The notes below the pieces were generated by a model that was not told where the DNA came from, made no database searches, and saw nothing but the letters and a program-made list of their open reading frames with translations. Positions 29,380-38,816 of a stretch of 64,000 bases of DNA are shown piece by piece. Source of the stretch: Candidatus Ligilactobacillus avistercoris. GTDB lineage: Bacteria > Bacillota > Bacilli > Lactobacillales > Lactobacillaceae. The DNA is taken from assembly GCA_019119415.1 (NCBI GenBank), contig DWXB01000007.1:1-64000 (forward strand), read 5' to 3'. The position numbers were made by a program, and so were the translations under genes. Each line of letters opens with the position of its first letter. Position 1 is the first letter of the stretch.

Positions 29380-29742
29380 ATGAAACTTACAATTACTCCT
29401 GCAGCCAGCGAATGGTTCCGCACCGAACTCCACGTTCCCGCTGGCGGTGGCGTTAAACTGTTCGGTAAGGTTTACGGCAACACCAACGTTCATCAGGGCT
29501 TCTCACAGGCCTTCCAACGCTGCGATGAGCCCGTTGATCCGGTGTTTGACCAGGTCATTGATGGCATTCACTACTACGTTGAGGCCTTTGACGCATGGTT
29601 CTTCGACGGGCTTGACCTCAGCATCGACCTTGATGCGGAGTACGACGGCCCCAAGTTCACGTTCAGCCATACCGACGGAATTACCGATACGGTTGTCGGG
29701 GACGTTGATGGGGTTTCAAGCGCATCCTACCACGGCGAATAA
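29380..29742 (+). CDS. IscA/HesB-like (YneR-type) iron-sulfur biosynthesis-family protein
   Basis: The 120-residue protein resembles the HesB/YneR branch of A-type carrier proteins. It shows the N-terminal ITPAASEWFRTEL helix, the VKLFGKVYG strand and the FDGLDLSIDLD segment. The cysteine ligands of classical IscA are not obvious: only one cysteine is present (QRCDEP). A true Fe-S carrier role is therefore doubtful. The ATG at 29380 has GGAGGAAAG at good spacing; an upstream in-frame ATG has none. Confidence 0.7.
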   Translation: MKLTITPAASEWFRTELHVPAGGGVKLFGKVYGNTNVHQGFSQAFQRCDEPVDPVFDQVIDGIHYYVEAFDAWFFDGLDLSIDLDAEYDGPKFTFSHTDGITDTVVGDVDGVSSASYHGE

Positions 29743-29757
29743 TTACGGATTACTAAT

Positions 29758-29793
29758 AGAAGGAGGTTGGGCCATCAATCCCAACCTCCTTCT
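29758..29793. terminator. Symmetric bidirectional terminator
   Basis: A 14-bp perfect stem (AGAAGGAGGTTGGG and its complement) with an 8-base loop sits between two convergent genes and abuts the acetyltransferase stop. It belongs to the GAGGTTGGG hairpin family. Confidence 0.85.
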
Positions 29794-30291
29794 TTACCTT
29801 AACCGGCGCTCATAAAGCAGCATTTTCGTTTTTCCGCGAACACCACCAACCAATTGCTGACGCAGGGTAAAGCCCGTATGCTGGGCAACGCGTTGGCTCC
29901 GCAGGTTATCGGCCGCTGTGATTAACTGTAACCGGGTTAAGCCTGCTTGCCGGACCCGGGGAAAGAGTTGCTGGAGAGCCGCAATAACGTAACCGTTCCC
30001 CCACGCTGTATTCTCTAACCAGTACCCCACGTCCGCCGTCGTTGCGGTCATATTTTCCAGGGTGAGCATCCCCACAACTTGCCCGTTAACCTGAATGACA
30101 TACCCCGCACCCTTTCCGCGCCGCCGTGCGGTAACATACCGGTTAATAAACTGCCGGGTCGAATTAAGCGTTGTGATTGCTCGCAACGAAGGAAGCCACC
30201 GTTCCAGTTGCCCCCGGCTTTGTTCAATTAACCGGTACAAGCTTCCCGCATCGCAGGGGTGAACTAACCTAATTGTGACCGGTGTTTTCAC
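29794..30291 (-). CDS. GNAT-family N-acetyltransferase (RimJ/RimL-like)
   Basis: The 165-residue protein has a GNAT fold. It shows an N-terminal TIRLVHPCDAGSLYRLIEQS strand-helix, the central YVIQVNGQVVGMLTLENM, a GYWLENTAWGNGY acetyl-CoA-loop region and the terminal RVAQHTGFTLRQQ helix. Such proteins acetylate ribosomal or other protein N-termini, antibiotics or small amines; the substrate is unknown here. The start is a GTG at 30291 with GGAGGGATGAA upstream. Confidence 0.85.
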   Translation of the reverse strand: MKTPVTIRLVHPCDAGSLYRLIEQSRGQLERWLPSLRAITTLNSTRQFINRYVTARRRGKGAGYVIQVNGQVVGMLTLENMTATTADVGYWLENTAWGNGYVIAALQQLFPRVRQAGLTRLQLITAADNLRSQRVAQHTGFTLRQQLVGGVRGKTKMLLYERRLR

Positions 30292-30305
30292 TTCATCCCT
30301 CCAAA

Positions 30306-30339
30306 AAAGAGGTTGGGACCCTGCTGTCTCAACCTCTTT
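30306..30339 (-). terminator. Terminator of glmU-prs
   Basis: A 10-bp stem (AAAGAGGTTG/CAACCTCTTT) with a GGGAC-containing loop is followed on the minus strand by six T. It lies 22 bases after the prs stop. Confidence 0.85.
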
Positions 30340-30360
30340 ACTCCTGTGGTTAGCCCTTTC

Positions 30361-31341
30361 TTAGTGCTTAGCACTCTCAAACCGGGTGTTAAACAGTGGG
30401 CTAACTGATTCGTTTTCGTGGATTCGGTTAATGGCATCCCCAATGAGCGGGCCAACCGAAACCTGAATTAGCTTATCAATCTGCTTTTCTTCTGGCAACT
30501 GAATGGAATCCGTCACAACCAGCTGCTTAATCGGCGAGTTTTCAATTCGCTCAATTGCCGGACCGGATAAGACCGGATGCGTAGCGCAAGCGTATACGTC
30601 AGTTGCCCCCGCATCCATCAGTGCCTGCGATGCAAGCGTGATGGTCCCTGCCGTATCGATCATGTCATCGATTAGGATGCACCGCTTGCCCTTAACGGAA
30701 CCAATGATGTTCATCACTTCCGCCACGTTTGCCCGCGGCCGCCGCTTGTCAATAATTGCAATCGGTGCCTTGAGGAACTCGGCAAGCTTCCGCGCCCGGG
30801 AAACCCCACCATGATCAGGGGAAACAACCACCGCATCCTTATCCAGCTTATTCGTCAGGAAGTAATCGGCTAATAGCGGTGCCCCCATCAGGTGGTCAAC
30901 CGGAATATCAAAGAACCCTTGAATCTGGGCAGCGTGGAGGTCAAGGGCGATTACCCGGTTGGCTCCCGCCTTTTCAATCATATCGGCTACCAGCTTGGCG
31001 GTAATTGGTTCCCGGGAGCGCACTTTCCGGTCCTGCCGGGCGTAGCCGTAGTACGGGATCACAACGTTAATCGTTGCCGCACTGGCCCGCCTCAAAGCGT
31101 CAATCATAATCAACAGTTCCATCAGGTTATCGTTCACCGGGGCCGACGTTGACTGGACGATGAAAATCTCGTCCCCCCGAACACTTTCCTCAATGTTAAT
31201 CCGAATTTCGCCGTCGCTAAACCGGTCAACCGACGTCTTGCCCAGCGGAATTCCCATCGCGTCGGCAATCTTCTGTGCTAACGGTTTGTTGGAATTCAAT
31301 GCAAACAACTTAATCTTTGAGTCTGAATTATGTCCCGACAT
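30361..31341 (-). CDS. prs: Ribose-phosphate pyrophosphokinase
   Basis: The 326-residue enzyme makes PRPP from ribose-5-phosphate and ATP for nucleotide, histidine and tryptophan synthesis. Signatures include the DRFSDGEI segment, the ATP/metal region [11 protein letters not shown] and the PRPP loop [11 protein letters not shown]. The ATG at 31341 with ATGGAGG upstream was chosen over an ATG four codons earlier. It follows glmU by 69 bases in the glmU-prs arrangement seen across Firmicutes. Confidence 0.96.
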   Translation of the reverse strand: MSGHNSDSKIKLFALNSNKPLAQKIADAMGIPLGKTSVDRFSDGEIRINIEESVRGDEIFIVQSTSAPVNDNLMELLIMIDALRRASAATINVVIPYYGYARQDRKVRSREPITAKLVADMIEKAGANRVIALDLHAAQIQGFFDIPVDHLMGAPLLADYFLTNKLDKDAVVVSPDHGGVSRARKLAEFLKAPIAIIDKRRPRANVAEVMNIIGSVKGKRCILIDDMIDTAGTITLASQALMDAGATDVYACATHPVLSGPAIERIENSPIKQLVVTDSIQLPEEKQIDKLIQVSVGPLIGDAINRIHENESVSPLFNTRFESAKH

Positions 31342-31410
31342 GGTAGCCTCCATATGTTTAATTCTACGGTTAATTCTAATTCATGCACCGCCATTCAGGC
31401 AAGCAGATTC

Positions 31411-32820
31411 CTACTTTTCGCCGTACTTTTCGGCATTTTTCTTTGCAGCCTCCGCAACCGGGTAGCGGTCGTAATAACCTTTTTTGTTAACCTGCCGACC
31501 GCGGGCAATCCCCATGTCGTGCGGGGCAACGTCATCCGTGATCGTTGAGCCCGCCGCAACGTATGCATGGTCCCCAATTTCAACCGGGGCAATGATGTTT
31601 GAGCCGCTGCCGATGAACGAGTAATCCCCAACATTTGTGTGGTGTTTATTCATTCCATCGTAGTTAACGAAGACGGTCCCGCAGCCAATGTTGATTTCCT
31701 TTCCCAGGGTTGCATCCCCAACGTAGGTCAGGTGCCCGACCTTGGTGTTTTGCCCAATCTGGGCGTTCTTAACCTCACAGAAGTTCCCGATGTGGACACC
31801 CACACCAATCTCTGCCTTTGGCCGCAGGTGACTGTACGGTCCAATGTTACTGTCCTTGTGCATTACCGCATTTTCAAGGAACGAAGCCGTGACCGTGACA
31901 CCGTCCTCAATGACACTATCCCGAATCTCGGAGTGGGCCCCAATCACACAGTCACTCCCAATTGACGTCTTGCCCTTAAGCACAACTCCCGGTTCAATTA
32001 CGGTGTCGTTACCAATCTGAACATTCGCATCAATGTACGTGGTAGCCGGATCAATCATGGTAACCCCGTTTTGCATGTGCCGGGTATTAATCCGCTGCTG
32101 CATAACCCGCGTTGCGTTTGCCAGGGCAACCCGGTCGTTCACCCCCATTGATTCCGTGAAATCATCCATCTGAAAGGCGCCAACCTGCTTACCGGCCTGC
32201 TTGAGGATCCCGACAACATCTGTCAGGTAGTACTCCCCTTGCGCATTGTCGTTCGACAGCTGGTGAAGGGCAGCAAATAGTTCCTGATTGTTAAAGCAGT
32301 ACACGCCCGTGTTAATTTCCTGGACAGCTGCTTCTTCTGGCGTTGCATCCTTTTGTTCAACAATCTTCGCAACCGTTCCGGCGGCATCCCGAATAATCCG
32401 GCCGTAGCCAAACGGCTGGTCCGTATGGGCCGTCAGCACCGTTGCGGCTGCACCCTGTTGTTCGTGGCAGGCGAACAGTTGTTTAAACGTTTCTGCAGTA
32501 AAGAGCGGGGTGTCACCGCACGTTACGAGGGTAATCCCGTCTTTTTGACCCAACACGTCCTCCGCTTGCATCACGGCATGCCCCGTTCCGAGCTGCTCCG
32601 CCTGCAAAGCATAGGTTGTCCGGTCACCAAGAAGCTGCTTAACCTGGTCCGCGCCGTGGCCGACAACCGTCACAATTTGGTCAATCCCGACCCGTTCCAG
32701 CTGGGTCAAGACATGATCAACCATTGCCTTCCCGCAAACCGGGTGGAGAACCTTATATAACTTCGACTTCATCCGGGTCCCCTGACCCGCCGCTAAAATT
32801 ACCGCATATTTTTCTGTCAT
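31411..32820 (-). CDS. glmU: Bifunctional GlmU (uridyltransferase / glucosamine-1-phosphate acetyltransferase)
   Basis: The 469-residue enzyme performs the last two steps to UDP-GlcNAc for cell-wall synthesis. The N-terminal pyrophosphorylase domain (about residues 1-230) has [15 protein letters not shown]. The C-terminal half is a left-handed beta-helix of hexapeptide repeats with the acetyltransferase residues in [13 protein letters not shown]. The length is normal. It sits near nagB, which acts on the neighbouring amino-sugar pool, although the two are separate units. Confidence 0.97.
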   Translation of the reverse strand: MTEKYAVILAAGQGTRMKSKLYKVLHPVCGKAMVDHVLTQLERVGIDQIVTVVGHGADQVKQLLGDRTTYALQAEQLGTGHAVMQAEDVLGQKDGITLVTCGDTPLFTAETFKQLFACHEQQGAAATVLTAHTDQPFGYGRIIRDAAGTVAKIVEQKDATPEEAAVQEINTGVYCFNNQELFAALHQLSNDNAQGEYYLTDVVGILKQAGKQVGAFQMDDFTESMGVNDRVALANATRVMQQRINTRHMQNGVTMIDPATTYIDANVQIGNDTVIEPGVVLKGKTSIGSDCVIGAHSEIRDSVIEDGVTVTASFLENAVMHKDSNIGPYSHLRPKAEIGVGVHIGNFCEVKNAQIGQNTKVGHLTYVGDATLGKEINIGCGTVFVNYDGMNKHHTNVGDYSFIGSGSNIIAPVEIGDHAYVAAGSTITDDVAPHDMGIARGRQVNKKGYYDRYPVAEAAKKNAEKYGEK

Positions 32821-32922
32821 TCTTTTTCAAATCCTTTATTAAAACTAGCTAATTTCAATCCTCTTAATCTTACCCCATGTCCCGGGGAGACGCAATTTTA
32901 GCTCCCCCGGTTGCCGGGGACA

Positions 32923-32950
32923 ATTCTAATAATTATCAAAGTAATCGCAA
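32923..32950 (-). promoter_or_regulatory. glmU promoter and leader hairpin
   Basis: On the minus strand TTGCGA (32945-32950) and TAGAAT (32923-32928) are 16 bases apart. The leader then carries a small CCCCGG/CCGGGG hairpin (about 32905-32919) without a T-run. Confidence 0.5.
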
Positions 32951-32968
32951 AAAGTGTTCGTATTTTCC

Positions 32969-32997
32969 TTGACGCTCCCGCACAAGCGTAGTATAAG
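32969..32997 (+). promoter_or_regulatory. Promoter of the lysine riboswitch-permease transcript
   Basis: TTGACG (32969-32974) and TATAAG (32992-32997) are 17 bases apart, about 15 bases before the aptamer. Confidence 0.8.
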
Positions 32998-33013
32998 GTT
33001 AGTAAATAAAGTA

Positions 33014-33226
33014 ATAGAGGTCGCAACCAATAAGAGTACCTTTTCGGAGACTTCCCAAGTCGATGATGAAAAGCAAAAGGAGCGGTTGCCGAAGTGTCAG
33101 TCCCCGGGACGGGCTGGTGCTGGGACGTAGTTGAACAAACTACGGACTGTCGCAGCAATGCGGAGCGCTATTCACACGGAACGGATAAACCCCTCCCGGT
33201 GCATGTGGTGCCCGGAAGGGGTTTTT
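33014..33226 (+). promoter_or_regulatory. Lysine riboswitch (L box) with terminator
   Basis: The leader shows the lysine-aptamer landmarks in order: AGAGGTCGCA, then AAGAGTA, a CTTTTCGGAGACTT arm with its TGATGAAAAG partner, GGAGCGGTTGCCGAAGTG, and a closing GCGGAGCGCTAT. The expression platform is a strong intrinsic terminator at 33187-33226 (AAACCCCT-CCGG paired with CCGG-AGGGGTTTTT). Lysine binding should therefore stop transcription before the permease gene. It fills most of the 472-base gap between glmU and the permease. Confidence 0.88.
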
Positions 33227-33292
33227 CTTCACCAGTAGTGTTAGCCAACCTTTATTAATTATTTAATCCAATTAATTAAGGAGCGGTTACTG

Positions 33293-34828
33293 ATGGAAAA
33301 CAGTCAACGCAAAATGTCAATGTGGGGCCTGGTCTTAATGATTTTTGCCGCCATTTATGGGCTTGGTAATACGACCGTCGGCTTCTACCAAATGGGATAC
33401 GGAGCAATGCTCTGGTATGTTTTAGGGGCTTTACTCTTCTTCATCCCTAGTTCATTTATGTTCGCGGAATACGGTTCCGCCCTCAAGGACAGCCAGGGAG
33501 GGATTTACTCCTGGCTTCAAGCTAGTATCGGCGAAAAGCCCGCGTTTATCGGTACCTTTATCTGGTATGCAGCGTGGGTCATTTGGCTGGTAACAAACTT
33601 CTCAACCATTTCAGTTTCAATTTCCGGAGCCATTTTCGGAAAGGACACCACCCAGGCATGGCACCTCTTCGGGCTAACCTCCAACCAAACCCTTGGGTTA
33701 ATTGGAATTGCCCTGCTGGTCTTTGCAACGTTCGTATCAACCCGCGGGTTTGATAAGATTGAAAAAATCGCCAGTTTCTGTGGGACGTTTATTATCGGGG
33801 TAGCCATCTTCTTTCTTATTGTTAGTGCCATCTACCTGATGGTTGTCCACGGCCACCTCGCTCAGTCCCTGACCACCCAAAGCATGGTAAAGTCCCCGAA
33901 TCCTGCATTCGGTTCCCCCATTGCCTTGATGTCGTTCTTCGTTTACGCGGTTTTTGCGTACGGGGGCATGGAAACGATGGGAAGCACCATCGATAAGGTC
34001 AAGGATCCGGATAAAAACTTCCCGCGGGGGATTGTTATTGCTGCCATCGGTATGATCGTAATCTACTGTGTTGGGGTGCTTGCTTGGGGGGTAACCGCCA
34101 ACTGGCACCGGGTTTTAAGCGGAAGCAACGTTGACCTCGGAAACATCACCCTGGTATTAATGAGTAACCTCGGGTATTCAATCGCCCACACCCTGTTCCA
34201 CACGTCCGTTGCCACTGCCAAGATCTGGGGACTCTGGGCTGACCGGATTATCGGGATTGAAGAAATCCTCTCAATTTTCGGGGCCATCTTCATCCTCATT
34301 TACTCACCGTTAAAAACAATGATTATCGGGACTCCTCAGCGGTTATGGCCAAGCAAGTTAACCAAGCTGAATGAGCACGGGATGCCGGCCACCGCTATGT
34401 GGTGTCAAACCGTCATGGTTGTGCTAATTATCCTCGGGGTTTCCTTTGGGGGTAAATCCGCCCAGGCGTTCTACACGGTCCTGCAGGACATGAACAACGT
34501 TACAACTTCCGTACCGTACCTCTTCTTAATTGCGGCCTTCCCGTTCTTCAAGAAGCGGCAGGATTTAGAGCGGCCGTTTGAAATTTACACCAACCGGTCA
34601 CTCACCGTAGCGGTTTCGTTCATTAGCTGGATTACCATTTTCATGGGGATTGTCTTCACGGTTGTTCAACCCCTCCTCCAGCACGATTTCTACACCGCCT
34701 TCTGGACGGTCTTTGGGCCAGTCTTCTTTGGGATTACGGGCTGGTGCTTCTACTCACTGGCTGGTTACCGGCAACGGCACCGCGTTAACGCGGGCGTCCC
34801 CGTCACGGAAGAATTAAATAATAATTAA
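33293..34828 (+). CDS. APC-superfamily permease under lysine riboswitch control (YjeM/GadC-like)
   Basis: The 511-residue protein has about 12-13 membrane helices and the APC fold. The N-terminus MWGLVLMIFAAIYGLGNTTV and the YGGMETMGSTIDKVKDPDKN region resemble the glutamate/GABA-antiporter branch annotated as YjeM in lactobacilli. Because a lysine riboswitch controls it, lysine uptake is the best guess for its function; this is an inference from regulation. The ATG at 33293 has AAGGAGCGG upstream. A terminator follows at 34833-34868. Confidence 0.85.
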   Translation: MENSQRKMSMWGLVLMIFAAIYGLGNTTVGFYQMGYGAMLWYVLGALLFFIPSSFMFAEYGSALKDSQGGIYSWLQASIGEKPAFIGTFIWYAAWVIWLVTNFSTISVSISGAIFGKDTTQAWHLFGLTSNQTLGLIGIALLVFATFVSTRGFDKIEKIASFCGTFIIGVAIFFLIVSAIYLMVVHGHLAQSLTTQSMVKSPNPAFGSPIALMSFFVYAVFAYGGMETMGSTIDKVKDPDKNFPRGIVIAAIGMIVIYCVGVLAWGVTANWHRVLSGSNVDLGNITLVLMSNLGYSIAHTLFHTSVATAKIWGLWADRIIGIEEILSIFGAIFILIYSPLKTMIIGTPQRLWPSKLTKLNEHGMPATAMWCQTVMVVLIILGVSFGGKSAQAFYTVLQDMNNVTTSVPYLFLIAAFPFFKKRQDLERPFEIYTNRSLTVAVSFISWITIFMGIVFTVVQPLLQHDFYTAFWTVFGPVFFGITGWCFYSLAGYRQRHRVNAGVPVTEELNNN

Positions 34829-34832
34829 CGAG

Positions 34833-34868
34833 GTAAAGAGGGCGTGGCATAAGACCACCCCTCTTTAC
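34833..34868 (+). terminator. Hairpin after the lysine-regulated permease
   Basis: Near-perfect arms GTAAAGAGGGcGTGG and CCACCCCTCTTTAC start 5 bases after the stop. It forms a pair with the hairpin at 34888-34956. Confidence 0.75.
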
Positions 34869-34887
34869 TTCCCTCACACTAATTTAA

Positions 34888-34956
34888 AACGGGCTGAACG
34901 GAAGCCCCGCCGCACTTACGTTTTGGCGGCCTACTGCTTCCATTCAGCCCGTTTTT
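34888..34956. terminator. Long hairpin between convergent permease and DtxR-type genes
   Basis: Arms AACGGGCTGAAcGGAAGC and GCTTCCaTTCAGCCCGTT enclose a smaller CCGCC/GGCGG stem and end in a T6 run on the plus strand. It resembles the hairpin at 41270-41349. Confidence 0.8.
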
Positions 34957-34973
34957 TATTTAGTATTCACGCA

Positions 34974-35621
34974 TCATTCCCGCACGAAGATGTAGTTTGC
35001 TGCCTTATAACCAACATCAAACTGCTTCCCGTTATCCAGACGGACCACAATGGGGCCTTCAAACGGCGTATGCTGCTCAACTGTCAGCTGATCACCAATA
35101 TCAAGCCCACTCCCGTCCAGGTATGTTAGGAGTTCGTGATTGTCCGTAAACCGTTCCACCGTTACGCTTACCCCGTCCGCGACACTTGCCAGCGTCCGGT
35201 GACTCTCCTCGGCATAATGGCCATCCTTATCAGGAATTACGCCGCCGTGCGGACAATGCGTGGGGTGGCCAAGGTACTCATCAAGGTGGTTCATCAGGTT
35301 TTCACTCATATCATGCTCGAGGACCTCCGCATCAGCGTGAATATCCTCTAGCTTGTAATGCAGCTTGTCGACTAAAAACGTCTCCCATAACCGGTGGCGC
35401 CGAATTAACGCCGCCGCAAGTCGTTCCCCCGTTTCCGTCAGGCGCACCCCCGCATACGGAATGTGGTGCACCAGCCCTTCTGCAGCAAGTTTATTCACCA
35501 TCTCGGTCACGGAACCCGCAACAACGTTTAAGCCCATTGCAATTTGTTTATTCGTGATTTCCTTTTTGGTTCCGCCCAGCTCAAAAATAATTTTTAAATA
35601 GTCCTGTTTCTTCGGCGTCAT
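34974..35621 (-). CDS. DtxR/MntR-family metal-dependent regulator
   Basis: The 215-residue protein has an N-terminal winged helix (about residues 1-65, NKQIAMGLNVVAGSVTEMVN), a metal-binding dimerisation domain with the HRLWETFLVDKLHY and EVLEHDMSENLMNHLDEYLGHP segments, and a C-terminal SH3/FeoA-like domain. Such proteins repress manganese or iron uptake when metal is plentiful. No target operon is adjacent, so the metal is undecided; manganese is usual in lactobacilli. Confidence 0.9.
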   Translation of the reverse strand: MTPKKQDYLKIIFELGGTKKEITNKQIAMGLNVVAGSVTEMVNKLAAEGLVHHIPYAGVRLTETGERLAAALIRRHRLWETFLVDKLHYKLEDIHADAEVLEHDMSENLMNHLDEYLGHPTHCPHGGVIPDKDGHYAEESHRTLASVADGVSVTVERFTDNHELLTYLDGSGLDIGDQLTVEQHTPFEGPIVVRLDNGKQFDVGYKAANYIFVRE

Positions 35622-35718
35622 GCTCGATCCCCCAGTATTCCGCTTTAACTGTCGCCTTCATTATAGCAATCTTTACCATTTCAGGGAAACGCTTTTTTGG
35701 GCATCCCAAAAATAATTT

Positions 35719-36609
35719 TTATTGCAAAGTAGCAAGTAGTTGCTGGAGATCCGGCGGAATAGGCGCACAATAAGTCACCGCCCGATCGGTAAACGGGTCA
35801 GTAAAGCCTAAGGCGCGGGCGTGGAGGGCCTGCCGTTCAATTAAGACGGTTGGGCCGCCATATAACTCATCGCCTAAGAGCGGGTGGCCCGCTGCCGCAA
35901 AGTGGGCCCGAATCTGGTGGGTGCGGCCGGTATGCAACCGCACACGCACCTGCGTTGCCGCCGCATACCGGGCCGTTACCCAGTACTCCGTCCGGGCCGG
36001 TTTCCCGGTGGCACTCACCCACTGCCGGTTTGTCCCCGGCTGCCGTTCAAGCGGGCCAGTGAAAAAACCATGGTCCTCCGCCAAAGCGCCCTGAACCACC
36101 GCTAAGTATTCCTTCCGTAGCGTGTGCTGTTCAACCTGCGGATTAATCAATCCCTGCGCGACTCGGTGACGGGCAACCAGCGTTACGCCACTCGTAAACC
36201 GGTCAAGGCGGGTAATCACGTGGGGGACAAGATCGCGCGCGCCCTGCTGCATCAGGTATCCCTTCACCCGGTTTACCAGCGTATCCTCCCGGTCATGCGG
36301 TCCGGGCACACTTGTCATCCCCGCGGGTTTATCAATCACCAGCCAATTTTCATCGGCGGCAAGAATGGCCAATGGACCCGTACTTGGAGGCACGTTCTCA
36401 TCGGGATGTTCAGGCGGAAGCATCACCGTTACCGTCGCCGGTTCGTCAACCACCGCCTGCAGCCGTACTTTCCGGCCATCAACCCGCACCTGGCCCTCGT
36501 GGTGGTTAATCCTGCTTAGCACCCGGTGGCTTAATCCCCGGTCGCTCAAAAACCGGCGGATTGTAATCCCCTGGGTTGTTCCTTTTTGCCACGAAAACTT
36601 CACGGTCAT
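35719..36609 (-). CDS. RluA-family pseudouridine synthase
   Basis: The 296-residue protein has an N-terminal S4-like domain (about residues 15-75) and a catalytic domain with HVITRLDRFTSGV, where the aspartate of RLD is the nucleophile, followed by LHTGRTHQIRAHF. It isomerises uridines in 23S rRNA or tRNA; the exact site cannot be told. The ATG at 36609 follows GGGAGGA. It forms its own unit on the minus strand. Confidence 0.93.
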   Translation of the reverse strand: MTVKFSWQKGTTQGITIRRFLSDRGLSHRVLSRINHHEGQVRVDGRKVRLQAVVDEPATVTVMLPPEHPDENVPPSTGPLAILAADENWLVIDKPAGMTSVPGPHDREDTLVNRVKGYLMQQGARDLVPHVITRLDRFTSGVTLVARHRVAQGLINPQVEQHTLRKEYLAVVQGALAEDHGFFTGPLERQPGTNRQWVSATGKPARTEYWVTARYAAATQVRVRLHTGRTHQIRAHFAAAGHPLLGDELYGGPTVLIERQALHARALGFTDPFTDRAVTYCAPIPPDLQQLLATLQ

Positions 36610-36633
36610 TCCTCCCTACCAACTAGTGGTTGT

Positions 36634-36662
36634 TTGCACCCTCCATAGAAGCTTGATAGAAT
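36634..36662 (+). promoter_or_regulatory. Promoter of the PAP2 phosphatase gene
   Basis: TTGCAC (36634-36639) and TAGAAT (36657-36662) are separated by 17 bases; the start codon is 37 bases on. Confidence 0.65.
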
Positions 36663-36698
36663 TAGCGGTGAATTACTATCCGACATAGGAGGATTCTC

Positions 36699-37349
36699 AT
36701 GATTGATATTCAAGATGATTCTCGTCGCTCAGCACGCGCGTTGGTATTCATCATTTTGTTTTTAATTCTAGCATTTTTGGTTAAGACCGGAAACGGCCTG
36801 GTTTACGGGTTTGATTTCGCTATCCAGCGAATCCTGCAACCCATTACCTTCCCCGCTTTAATCGGCCTCATCCACCTTGTCACGTACTTGGGATGTCCCC
36901 CATTTGCCCTTCTGCTTACCATCGGGGCAAGCGCATGGATCTTCTTCAAGTACGATCACATTGATGGAATATGGGCCTTTGGGACGACCATTGTATGCAT
37001 GGGCGTTGCCTTCATCATGAAACACGTTGTTGCCCGGCCGCGGCCGCTCAACAAGCTGGCACCGGCAGACGGATTCAGCTTCCCAAGCGGACACGTCTTT
37101 ACTACCATGCTACTTGTGCTGGTTGTACTCACGTTTATTTTGCCCCGCATGGAAAACCAGGACCGGCGGCAAATGCTGCGGATTGCGCTAATCTGCTGGG
37201 TGATTTTCATCGCCTTCACGCGGATTTACCTGCGGGACCACTTCGCCACCGACACAATCGGGAGTGCGCTCCTTGCTGGCGGCTTATGGGAAGTGTCGCT
37301 GCTATGCTACACCAAGTTTGTCGGAACATCGAAGTACTTTAAGTCATAA
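36699..37349 (+). CDS. PAP2-family membrane phosphatase
   Basis: The 216-residue protein has about six membrane helices. The three phosphatase motifs are KHVVARPRP, PSGH and RIYLRDHFATD. Such enzymes dephosphorylate undecaprenyl pyrophosphate or phosphatidate on the outer face of the membrane, so a role in recycling the cell-wall lipid carrier is likely. The ATG at 36699 follows ATAGGAGGATTCTC. It is a single-gene unit with a strong terminator. Confidence 0.9.
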   Translation: MIDIQDDSRRSARALVFIILFLILAFLVKTGNGLVYGFDFAIQRILQPITFPALIGLIHLVTYLGCPPFALLLTIGASAWIFFKYDHIDGIWAFGTTIVCMGVAFIMKHVVARPRPLNKLAPADGFSFPSGHVFTTMLLVLVVLTFILPRMENQDRRQMLRIALICWVIFIAFTRIYLRDHFATDTIGSALLAGGLWEVSLLCYTKFVGTSKYFKS

Positions 37350-37354
37350 CAATC

Positions 37355-37386
37355 AATAACGGAGGCTGCGATTTACCTCCGTTATT
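37355..37386 (+). terminator. Terminator of the PAP2 gene
   Basis: An 11-bp stem (AATAACGGAGG/CCTCCGTTATT) with a 10-base loop is followed by T-rich sequence. Confidence 0.9.
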
Positions 37387-37408
37387 TTTTACCCTCCTTA
37401 ACACAAAA

Positions 37409-37445
37409 CCGTGAATCATTCTGGACAACCCAAAACAATCCACGG
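37409..37445 (-). terminator. Possible terminator of odc-potE
   Basis: Arms CCGTG/CACGG, extended by partial AT pairing around a long loop, are followed on the minus strand by TTTTG. The structure is weak. Confidence 0.45.
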
Positions 37446-37479
37446 CTTGGTAGCAACATAGTATTATTACTTCTTTGGT

Positions 37480-38799
37480 TTAGCCTAACTTATTCTGCTG
37501 CAGGTCAAATTTCGGGGATAACAGCCCGTAAATCGTCCATCCGGCAAACGTTACGATACTTCCGTATAATACGGAGGTTGCGCCGCATGCATAGATTGCG
37601 TATAACGTGTACAACCCAGCAAGTACCGCAATAATGTTTGTCAGCAGCCGCTTCCGTTTGGCAATCGTCCCGTTTGCCCGCTGCAGGGTCATCAATGAAC
37701 CCATTGATAACAAGTACGGGATGGCGTTCGTTACCACGGCGAGGTTAACCAGGATGGTGAACTGCTTCGACAGCGTTGGGCTAATCGTCATCATCGTTAA
37801 GAGCGTCTGGATAACGGTGATGATAATCATTCCTGCAAGCGGGGTCCCGTTGCTAATCGTCTTCTTAAAGACCTTCGGGAAGTACCCTTCAACCGCTGAA
37901 GAACGGAACACTTCTGAAATCGTGAACTGCCATGCTAACAGCGAACCGAAGCAGGAAATAATCATCAGGGCGATGACAATCTTGCCGACCATCGGGTTAA
38001 ACATGTGTGCAAATGCTAACCCAAACGGTGCGTTAGATGCTGCTAACTTAGCGTTTGGCACAATTCCCTGGATAACGTTGGTGGAAACGATGTACATTAC
38101 ACCGGCCCCAATCGTTCCCCCAAGAACGGCAATCGGCACGTTCTTCTTCGGGTTTTCGACAGCGTCCATGTTAGCTGACGCTGATTCCAATCCCAGGAAC
38201 GACCACAACGTGATTGAAATTGACTTACTCAATCCGTTGAAGAAGGTGTAGTGGTGCGGGTTCCAGGACGTGACGTACCGGTGACCACTAAAGAAGAACC
38301 ACCCTAGCAGACAAACCGCAACGACGGGGATGATAACCCCCCATACGGTAATCGTCCCGAGCTTCCCGGTCTTTTCCGGGCCACCAAAGTTCAAGACGGT
38401 TGCCAGCCAAATCGTAATGGCCGTCCAGATTGCCACCTGTAACGGTGACTGGTGAATGCCAAACAGGTCAGCAGCATACCCAACCGCTGAAATGGCAATC
38501 GCCACGTTCGCAATTAACAGTGACACCCCGTACGTGTAGTTGGCCATGAACGACCCCGCCTTACCGTACGAATACTCGGCATAGCCCCCCATTCCACCTT
38601 CGTGCTTGGTGTACATTCCGGCCTGAGCAAAGGCGTACGCTAACAGCATCGCCCCAACGGCCGTTACTAACCATGACAGAATGGACATGGTCCCAACCTG
38701 CGCCAGGTTGGTTGGCAGCATGATAATCCCAGAACCCATCATGTTGATGGCGGTAATCACCGTCAGCTGAACCACGTTCATTTTCTTTTTCTGAGCCAC
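37480..38799 (-). CDS. potE: Putrescine:ornithine antiporter PotE
   Basis: The 439-residue protein has 12 membrane helices with the APC motif GSGIIMLPTNLAQVG in helix 1 and the LGLESASANMDAVENPKKN region after helix 6, both typical of PotE. It takes up ornithine and expels putrescine made by the decarboxylase encoded 17 bases upstream. The cycle consumes an internal proton and generates membrane potential. The start is a GTG at 38799 with GGAGTG upstream. Confidence 0.92.
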   Translation of the reverse strand: MAQKKKMNVVQLTVITAINMMGSGIIMLPTNLAQVGTMSILSWLVTAVGAMLLAYAFAQAGMYTKHEGGMGGYAEYSYGKAGSFMANYTYGVSLLIANVAIAISAVGYAADLFGIHQSPLQVAIWTAITIWLATVLNFGGPEKTGKLGTITVWGVIIPVVAVCLLGWFFFSGHRYVTSWNPHHYTFFNGLSKSISITLWSFLGLESASANMDAVENPKKNVPIAVLGGTIGAGVMYIVSTNVIQGIVPNAKLAASNAPFGLAFAHMFNPMVGKIVIALMIISCFGSLLAWQFTISEVFRSSAVEGYFPKVFKKTISNGTPLAGMIIITVIQTLLTMMTISPTLSKQFTILVNLAVVTNAIPYLLSMGSLMTLQRANGTIAKRKRLLTNIIAVLAGLYTLYAIYACGATSVLYGSIVTFAGWTIYGLLSPKFDLQQNKLG

Positions 38800-38816
38800 A
38801 ACAAATCACTCCAATA

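Noticed and set aside
32998..33292. T-box leader before the permease
   Set aside because: The landmarks fit the lysine aptamer, and no GGTGGTACC-type T-box sequence is present.
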